From: Mycobacteriaceae bacterium
GTDB taxonomy: Bacteria > Actinomycetota > Actinomycetes > Mycobacteriales > Mycobacteriaceae
Assembly (NCBI GenBank): GCA_019242135.1
Contig: JAFAWC010000702.1
Span: forward strand, 1 to 5,500
Direction of reading: 5' to 3'
DNA: 5,500 nucleotides
Shown: positions 1 through 4,247 of the stretch, piece after piece
Numbering within the stretch: position 1 is the stretch's first letter
How the letters are laid out: each line of letters opens with the position of its first letter
Position numbers and translations under genes: made by a program
The notes under the pieces: generated by a model
What the model was told of the DNA's origin: nothing
Seen by the model: only the letters and a program-made list of their open reading frames with translations
The model's database searches: none

Positions 1-93
1 TTGCGCCACATCACCGGCCGCACTGTCGACAAGGAGCCGAAGTGGCGGCACCCCGGCCCCAAGCTGGAAACCGGAGCGACCCGCACCTGGTAG
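1..93 (+). CDS. hhyS: [NiFe]-hydrogenase small subunit, C-terminal end (partial)
   Basis: Frame 1 is open from the window edge to a TAG at 91-93 and gives 30 residues ending in KLETGATRTW. The segment DKEPKWRHPGPKL is Lys/Trp/Pro-rich and looks like the extreme C-terminus of a group 1h small subunit. The main support is position: small-subunit genes sit directly upstream of large-subunit genes in this family, and the next gene is a group 1h large subunit. The full protein would hold the proximal, medial and distal Fe-S clusters that carry electrons away from the NiFe site. None of the cluster ligands fall in the visible part, so the known 3Cys/1Asp proximal cluster of this group cannot be checked here. 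No membrane anchor is seen in the visible tail. The stop codon lies at the tip of a perfect stem-loop. Confidence 0.8.
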   Translation: MRHITGRTVDKEPKWRHPGPKLETGATRTW

Positions 94-103
94 GTGCGGG
101 TCG
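77..103 (+). repeat. Perfect 12-bp inverted repeat spanning the hhyS stop codon
   Basis: Left arm 77-88 (CGACCCGCACCT) is the exact reverse complement of right arm 92-103 (AGGTGCGGGTCG), with a 3-base loop GGT at 89-91. A further G-T wobble pair is possible at 76/104. The stem is 9 G-C and 3 A-T pairs, so it should be very stable in RNA. The hhyS stop TAG (91-93) begins on the last loop base and runs into the stem. The bases after the stem (TCTTGCGG) have no real T-tract, so this is not a classical intrinsic terminator. Possible roles are a partial attenuator, a 3'-end stabiliser for hhyS mRNA, or control of the small:large subunit ratio. Confidence 0.75.
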
Positions 104-156
104 TCTTGCGGATTGAAACTCTGCAGGCCTGAGCCGTCGGGCACCAAGCATTCAAC

Positions 157-167
157 GAAGAGAGAAG
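157..167 (+). promoter_or_regulatory. Probable ribosome binding region of hhyL
   Basis: The purine-rich stretch GAAGAGAGAAG lies 4 bases upstream of the ATG at 172. It is Shine-Dalgarno-like rather than a strong GGAGG, but it is the only purine run in the hhyS-hhyL gap and it supports ATG 172 as the start. The rest of the 94-171 gap holds only the right arm of the stem-loop; I see no convincing -35/-10 pair there. Confidence 0.5.
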
Positions 168-171
168 TCTG

Positions 172-1968
172 ATGACAACGACCATTCCGGAACCCTCACA
201 GGCCCAGCGCGAGCCCGGTCAGCTCGTGGAGATGGCATGGGATCCCATCACCAGGATCGTGGGCAGCCTCGGCATCTACACGAAGATCGATTTCGAGAAC
301 AAGGAAGTGGCGGAATGCCATTCCACGTCGTCGATCTTCCGCGGCTACTCCATCTTCATGAAGGGCAAGGACCCGCGTGACGCGCACTTCATCACCAGCC
401 GGATCTGCGGCATCTGCGGTGACAACCACGCCACCTGCTCCTGCTATACCCAGAACATGGCGTACGGCGTCAAGCCCCCACATCTGGGTGAGTGGTTGAT
501 CAACCTCGGTGAGGCCGCCGAATACATGTTCGACCACAACATCTTCCAGGAGAACCTGGTCGGGGTCGACTTCTGCGAGAAGATGGTGTCGGAAACGAAT
601 CCGGGCGTGCTCGCGAAGGCCGAGAACACGCAGGCGCCGCACGCCGATATGCACGGCTACCGCACGGTCGCCGACATCATGCGCGCACTCAACCCGTTCA
701 CCGGTGAGTTCTACCGTGAGGCGCTGCAAGTCAGCCGGTGGACACGAGAGATGTTCTGCCTCATGGAAGGCCGCCACGTACACCCGTCCACGCTGTACCC
801 GGGCGGCATCGGCACCACCGCCACTGTCCAGCTGATGACCGACTACATGACTCGGCTGATGCGCTACGTCGAATTCATGAAACGGGTCGTGCCGATGCAC
901 GATGACTTGTTCGACTTCTTCTACGAGGCCCTTCCGGGATACGAGAAGGTCGGTCTGCGTCGTACGCTGCTGGGTTGCTGGGGCTCGTTCCAGGATCCCG
1001 AGGTTTGCAACTTCGCGTACAAAGACATGGAGCAGTGGGGCAACGCGATGTTCGTGACCCCCGGCGTCGTCGTGGACGGCAAGCTCGTCACCCACTCGTT
1101 GGTCGACATCAACCTCGGCATCCGCATTCTGCTGGGCCACTCGTATTACGACGACTGGACCGATCAGGAGATGTTCGTCAAGACCGACCCGCTGGGCAAT
1201 CCGGTGGACCGCCGGCACCCGTGGAACCAGCACACCAATCCGCACCCGCAGAAGCGCGACTTTGACGACAAGTACAGCTGGGTGATGGCTCCGCGCTGGT
1301 TCGACGGCACGGACCACCTCGCGCTGGACACCGGCGGTGGGCCACTGGCCCGCCTGTGGGCCACGGCGCTGGCCGGTCTGGTCGACATCGGCTACGTCAA
1401 GGCCACTGGCCACAGCGTGCAGATCAACCTGCCCAAGACGGCGCTGAAGGGTCCGGTTTCGCTGGAGTGGAAGATCCCGCAGTATGGCAGCAACACGATC
1501 GAGCGGGACCGCGCCCGGACGTACTTCCAGGCCTACGCCGCCGCCTGCGCGCTGCACTTCGCCGAGAAAGCGCTCGTGGAGATTCGTGCCGGCCGGACCA
1601 AGACGTGGGAGAAGTTCGAGGTGCCCGATGAAGCCATCGGCTGCGGCTTCACCGAGGCGGTCCGCGGCGTTCTCTCCCACCACATGGTGATCCGCGACGG
1701 CAAGATCGCGAACTACCACCCCTACCCGCCGACGCCGTGGAACGCCAATCCGCGCGACAGCTACGGCACCCCCGGCCCGTATGAGGACGCGGTTCAAGGT
1801 CAGCCGATCTTCGAGGAAAACGACAGGGAGCACTTCAAGGGCATCGACATCATGCGCACGGTGCGCAGCTTCGACCCGTGTCTGCCCTGCGGCGTGCACA
1901 TGTACCTGGGTAAGGGCAAGACGCTTGAGAGATTGCACTCGCCAACCCAATCCGTGACCGGGGAATGA
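172..1968 (+). CDS. hhyL: Group 1h [NiFe]-hydrogenase large subunit
   Basis: This 598-residue protein is the catalytic subunit that splits H2 at a Ni-Fe(CN)2CO centre. The N-terminal signature RICGICGDNHATCS supplies C79 and C82, and the C-terminal signature DPCLPCGVHMY supplies C570 and C573: the four Cys ligands of the NiFe site. His576 follows in the GVH position after which the maturation endopeptidase normally cuts, which would release a 22-residue tail (577-598). The active-site Arg motif survives as EAVRG (R498). The RICGICGDNH form of L1, and the length, fit group 1h (Hhy; HofG of Ralstonia) rather than group 2a Huc, whose L1 as I remember it reads RICGICGGSH. One oddity is DPITRIVGS at 24-32: most [NiFe] hydrogenases have Glu where this has V30. 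No signal peptide is seen; in this family only the small subunit could carry one. It pairs with HhyS upstream, and hhyE starts 3 bases after its stop. Start ATG 172 is chosen for the purine-rich RBS. Confidence 0.95.
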   Translation: MTTTIPEPSQAQREPGQLVEMAWDPITRIVGSLGIYTKIDFENKEVAECHSTSSIFRGYSIFMKGKDPRDAHFITSRICGICGDNHATCSCYTQNMAYGVKPPHLGEWLINLGEAAEYMFDHNIFQENLVGVDFCEKMVSETNPGVLAKAENTQAPHADMHGYRTVADIMRALNPFTGEFYREALQVSRWTREMFCLMEGRHVHPSTLYPGGIGTTATVQLMTDYMTRLMRYVEFMKRVVPMHDDLFDFFYEALPGYEKVGLRRTLLGCWGSFQDPEVCNFAYKDMEQWGNAMFVTPGVVVDGKLVTHSLVDINLGIRILLGHSYYDDWTDQEMFVKTDPLGNPVDRRHPWNQHTNPHPQKRDFDDKYSWVMAPRWFDGTDHLALDTGGGPLARLWATALAGLVDIGYVKATGHSVQINLPKTALKGPVSLEWKIPQYGSNTIERDRARTYFQAYAAACALHFAEKALVEIRAGRTKTWEKFEVPDEAIGCGFTEAVRGVLSHHMVIRDGKIANYHPYPPTPWNANPRDSYGTPGPYEDAVQGQPIFEENDREHFKGIDIMRTVRSFDPCLPCGVHMYLGKGKTLERLHSPTQSVTGE

Positions 1969-1971
1969 CGA

Positions 1972-2931
1972 ATGGCCGATCGCCGGGAGTCCCACCAACT
2001 TGCGGAGGAGGAAGAAGCGCAGTGGCGCACGGCGGGCGATCGGATCCAGACCTTGCTCGACGCCAGCGCGGCGGCTGGAGCTGTGGCGCGGGAGCGCGCC
2101 GAGCAGCTGGTCCGTGAGGTCACCGACCTTTATGGAGCCGGCCTCGAGAAGATGATGCGGCTGGCGGTCTGCGCTGACCCCGGGTTAGCGCAGACCTTCG
2201 CCGAGGACAATCTGGTCGCGAGCCTGCTGCTGGTGCACAACCTTCACCCGCACGACGTGGGCCGGCGGGTGTCCGACGCCCTGGCTAGCGTGCGGCCCTA
2301 TCTCGGTTCCCACGGCGGCGACGTGCATTTGATCGAGGTCACCGACGGGCCGGGTGGCGGCATCGTGCGGTTGCAATTCTCCGGGAGCTGCCGCAGCTGC
2401 CCGTCGTCGGCGGTGACGCTCGAGCTGGCGGTCGAGGACGCCATCCGGGCGGCCGCCCCGGAGGTCGACTCGATCGAAGTGGTTGCCGCCGAACCGGAAT
2501 CGGCGGGGCGCAACGCTGCGAAAGACACCGTGATTCCCGTCAACTCACTCATGAACCGCCTGCACGCCAACGGGCACGCCAAACCCGTCTGGCACCCGGT
2601 GCCCGATCTCGCCGGTCTCAGCCCCGGCGAGGTCGGCGGGTTCCGGATCGACGGCACCACTGTGCTGGCATGCCGCGTGGACGACGAGCTCTTCGCATAT
2701 CGCGACCGGTGCGGCAACTGCGGCGAGTCGCTGGCCGGTGCCGCGCTGCACAAAGTCATGGGTTCCAACCAGCCGGTGCTGCGGTGTCCGCGCTGCCGCG
2801 CGCACTTCGATGTCGTGCATGCCGGGCGGTGCGTGGACGGCAACGGCCACGGCGAAACCCATCTCGAGCCGCTGCCGCTGCTGGAGCGCGATGGTGTGCT
2901 GTCCCTGGCTCTTAGTCAGGCATCCACATGA
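1972..2931 (+). CDS. hhyE: HhyE-like protein: NifU-type domain fused to a four-Cys Rieske-like domain
   Basis: The protein has 319 residues. Residues 1-100 are mostly helical and acidic (EEEEAQW near the start) with no domain I recognise. Residues 101-172 form a NifU C-terminal-type domain (RPYLGSHGGDVHL, then SGSCRSCPSS) with cluster ligands C140 and C143. Residues 205-315 resemble a Rieske ferredoxin fold (VWHPVPDL at the start, LFAYRDRCGNCGESLAG, then RCPRCRAHFDVV), but the ligands are C247/C250 and C272/C275. A true Rieske has CxH and CxxH, so this domain lacks both His ligands. The gene matches what I remember of M. smegmatis hhyE (MSMEG_2718), reported as needed for Hhy activity and proposed to carry electrons from the hydrogenase towards the quinone pool. 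It starts 3 bases after hhyL and its stop overlaps the next ATG (ATGA), so it is co-translated. A role in Fe-S cluster delivery is the alternative. Confidence 0.88.
   Translation: MADRRESHQLAEEEEAQWRTAGDRIQTLLDASAAAGAVARERAEQLVREVTDLYGAGLEKMMRLAVCADPGLAQTFAEDNLVASLLLVHNLHPHDVGRRVSDALASVRPYLGSHGGDVHLIEVTDGPGGGIVRLQFSGSCRSCPSSAVTLELAVEDAIRAAAPEVDSIEVVAAEPESAGRNAAKDTVIPVNSLMNRLHANGHAKPVWHPVPDLAGLSPGEVGGFRIDGTTVLACRVDDELFAYRDRCGNCGESLAGAALHKVMGSNQPVLRCPRCRAHFDVVHAGRCVDGNGHGETHLEPLPLLERDGVLSLALSQAST
2166..2196 (+). repeat. Strong intragenic stem-loop in hhyE
   Basis: The left arm at 2166-2179 (GGTCTGCGCTGACC) pairs with the right arm at 2183-2196 (GGTTAGCGCAGACC) across a 3-base CCG loop. The outer 10 pairs are perfect, and the only non-Watson-Crick position in 14 is a G-U at 2176/2186. 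It lies inside codons for AVCADPGLAQT, about 65 codons into hhyE. There is no T-tract after it. It could slow ribosomes, protect or process the operon mRNA, or be chance in GC-rich coding DNA; a 14-pair stem with one wobble makes chance less likely but does not exclude it. Confidence 0.6.
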
Positions 2932-3560
2932 CCGGCGCGTACGACGTGCTCGCGCGCATCAGGGCCAACCGCGGCGCTCCCCAGGCCGCCGGCGAGCGGT
3001 GCGAGATGTGCTCGGAGCCCATCGCCGATGAGCATCAGCACGTCGTGAACGTCGAGGGCCGGCAACTGATGTGCGTCTGTCGCGGCTGCTATCTCCTGTT
3101 CACCGACACCGACGCGGAGCTGCGCTACCGCGCGATCCCCGACCGGTACTTGGTGTTTCCCGATTTTGCTCTCGACCGCCGAGAGTGGGAGGCGCTGCAG
3201 ATTCCCGTCGGCCTGGCGTTCTTCTTCCGCAACAGCGCGCTCGCCCGTACCGTCGCGTTCTACCCGGGCCCCGCTGGCGCCACGGAATCAGAGCTGGATC
3301 TGTCCGCATGGAACAACATCCGCGCCGCCGACGCGCGCGTCGACATGCTCGCTGACGACACCGAAGCGCTGCTCGTGCGGGTTCCCGACGATCAAACAGC
3401 CGTTCCCGAATGCTTTCTCGTGCCGATCGACGCGTGCTACGAGTTCGTCGGACGGTTGCGGATGCTGTGGCACGGGTTCGACGGCGGCCAGCAGGTGCGC
3501 GAGTTCATCGCGGAATTCTTCGGCCTTCTCGCTGCGCGCAGTCGGGCTGTGTCGCCATGA
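2928..3560 (+). CDS. DUF5947-type hydrogenase-cluster protein with N-terminal Cys cluster
   Basis: This 210-residue protein of unknown function I recognise, from memory, as the DUF5947 family, which recurs next to group 1h hydrogenase genes in actinobacteria. Residues 25-54 form a likely metal-binding knuckle: C25-x2-C28 (CEMC), then C49-x-C51-x2-C54 (MCVCRGCY), with H36 and H38 between them. This looks like a zinc ribbon, although an Fe-S site is possible given the neighbours. The rest is a mixed alpha/beta domain with conserved-looking stretches VGLAFFFRNS (94-103), VAFYPGPAG (109-117) and YEFVGRLRMLWHGFDGG (171-187). There is no signal peptide or membrane helix. ATG 2928 overlaps the hhyE stop as ATGA, and its own stop overlaps the next start the same way, so translation is coupled on both sides. 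A role in hydrogenase assembly or regulation is inference from position only. Confidence 0.82.
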   Translation: MTGAYDVLARIRANRGAPQAAGERCEMCSEPIADEHQHVVNVEGRQLMCVCRGCYLLFTDTDAELRYRAIPDRYLVFPDFALDRREWEALQIPVGLAFFFRNSALARTVAFYPGPAGATESELDLSAWNNIRAADARVDMLADDTEALLVRVPDDQTAVPECFLVPIDACYEFVGRLRMLWHGFDGGQQVREFIAEFFGLLAARSRAVSP

Positions 3561-4213
3561 GCGAAGTGACCTACGCCGTCGTCGACGTGTCCCCGCAACC
3601 GTATGCCGTGACGCCGGTGCTGATCGCGAGGGTCGGGGTAGCCTCGGTCAACGACGATCCCGTCCATGCCATCGCGCTGCGCTGTCAAGTGCGCATTGAC
3701 CCGTTGCGGCGCCGCTACTCCGACGATGAAGCGGCCGGACTGCTCGACCTTTTCGGTCCGCGCGAGCGATGGAGCACCACCCAGCGGACATTTGTCTGGC
3801 TGCACTGCGCCGCGATGGTGCCGGGATTTACCGGTGCCACCCAGGTCGACTTGCCGCTGGAATGCACGTACGACTTCGAGGTCGCCGCCGCCAAGTACAT
3901 GCACGCTTTGCGCGACGGCACGATTCCACTGCAGTTTTTGTTCAGCGGAACGGTTTTCATTCAGGGCGGCCATGGGTTCAGCGTTCAACAGGTGCCCTGG
4001 GATCGCGAGGACCGCTACGACATGCCGGTGTCGATGTGGCACAACCTGATGGCCCAGCACTACCCGAACACCGGCTGGTTGCGGCTGCGCCGCGACACCC
4101 TCGACGCGCTCGCCGCCTACAAGTCCGGGCACGGCATGCTCGGGTTCGACGATGCGATCACGTCACTGCTTCCTGTCACCTCCCATGAGGCGGAGGTCGA
4201 GCACACCCGATGA
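3557..4213 (+). CDS. DUF6084-type hydrogenase-cluster protein
   Basis: This 218-residue protein matches, from memory, the DUF6084 family, again seen beside NifU/Rieske and DUF5947 genes in hydrogenase clusters. Its function is unknown. Early residues carry SPQPYAVTPVLIARVGV (12-28), followed by a beta-rich domain (HAIALRCQVRIDPLRRRY; VDLPLECTYDFEVAAAKY; IPLQFLFSGTVFI) and a C-terminal helical part containing MPVSMWHNLMAQHYPNTGWLR (156-176). There is no Cys cluster, signal peptide or membrane segment, so it is probably a soluble cytoplasmic protein. The frame is open back to ATG 3410, but that would give 49 Arg-rich residues lying wholly inside the preceding gene. ATG 3557 makes an ATGA overlap like the neighbouring junctions and is preferred. 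Its last codons sit in the first copy of a 17-bp direct repeat. Confidence 0.82.
   Translation: MSEVTYAVVDVSPQPYAVTPVLIARVGVASVNDDPVHAIALRCQVRIDPLRRRYSDDEAAGLLDLFGPRERWSTTQRTFVWLHCAAMVPGFTGATQVDLPLECTYDFEVAAAKYMHALRDGTIPLQFLFSGTVFIQGGHGFSVQQVPWDREDRYDMPVSMWHNLMAQHYPNTGWLRLRRDTLDALAAYKSGHGMLGFDDAITSLLPVTSHEAEVEHTR
4192..4197 (+). promoter_or_regulatory. Shine-Dalgarno-like GGAGGT before the 4210/4242 starts
   Basis: GGAGGT inside the last codons of the DUF6084-type gene is the best ribosome-binding sequence near this junction. It lies 12 bases upstream of ATG 4210, rather far but usable, and 44 bases upstream of ATG 4242, which is too far. This fits an ancestral arrangement in which it served the large gene directly before the junction was duplicated. 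ATG 4242 has its own weaker purine run (AAAAAGAGAG, 4224-4233). Confidence 0.45.
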
Positions 4214-4247
4214 GCACGTGCGCAAAAAGAGAGCACACCCGATGAGC
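4199..4247 (+). repeat. 17-bp direct repeat duplicating a stop/start junction
   Basis: GAGCACACCCGATGAGC occurs exactly at 4199-4215 and again at 4231-4247, a period of 32 bases. Each copy contains an ATGA stop/start overlap. Copy 1 holds the stop of the DUF6084-type gene and ATG 4210; copy 2 holds the stop of the mini-ORF and ATG 4242 of the large downstream gene. Because 32 is not a multiple of 3, the copies are read in different frames. The simplest reading is a partial tandem duplication of 32 bases at a former ATGA junction. Confidence 0.85.
4210..4245 (+). other. 11-codon mini-ORF between two ATGA overlaps
   Basis: ATG 4210 reads MSTCAKREHTR and stops at TGA 4243-4245. Its start overlaps the stop of the DUF6084-type gene, and its stop overlaps the start of the next large gene. 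Its last four residues (EHTR) repeat the last four of the preceding protein because they come from the second copy of the direct repeat. It probably has no protein function, but it could keep translation coupled across the junction by passing ribosomes from one ATGA to the next. It could equally be an untranslated by-product of the duplication. Confidence 0.35.

Noticed and set aside
94..171. Possible internal promoter in the hhyS-hhyL gap (TTGCGG near 107)
   Set aside because: No convincing -10 hexamer follows at suitable spacing, so I do not call a promoter.
1853..1867. Palindrome TGCGCAC-G-GTGCGCA in hhyL
   Set aside because: A one-base centre cannot form a hairpin loop, and it lies in ordinary codons (MRTVRS); no reason to think it is an operator.
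172..1968. Assignment of the large subunit to group 2a (Huc)
   Set aside because: The L1 and L2 motifs (RICGICGDNHATCS, DPCLPCGVHMY) differ from the Huc forms as I remember them (RICGICGGSH and a DSCLVCTVH-like L2).
196..1998. 600-codon open frame on the minus strand opposite hhyL
   Set aside because: It lies entirely antisense to a certain hydrogenase gene, its protein is low-complexity (rich in V, A, R, H) with no recognisable domain, and long antisense frames are normal in GC-rich coding DNA.
3410..3556. Upstream start that would add 49 residues to the DUF6084-type protein
   Set aside because: The extra residues are Arg-rich out-of-frame reading of the preceding gene; ATG 3557 makes the same ATGA overlap as the other junctions.
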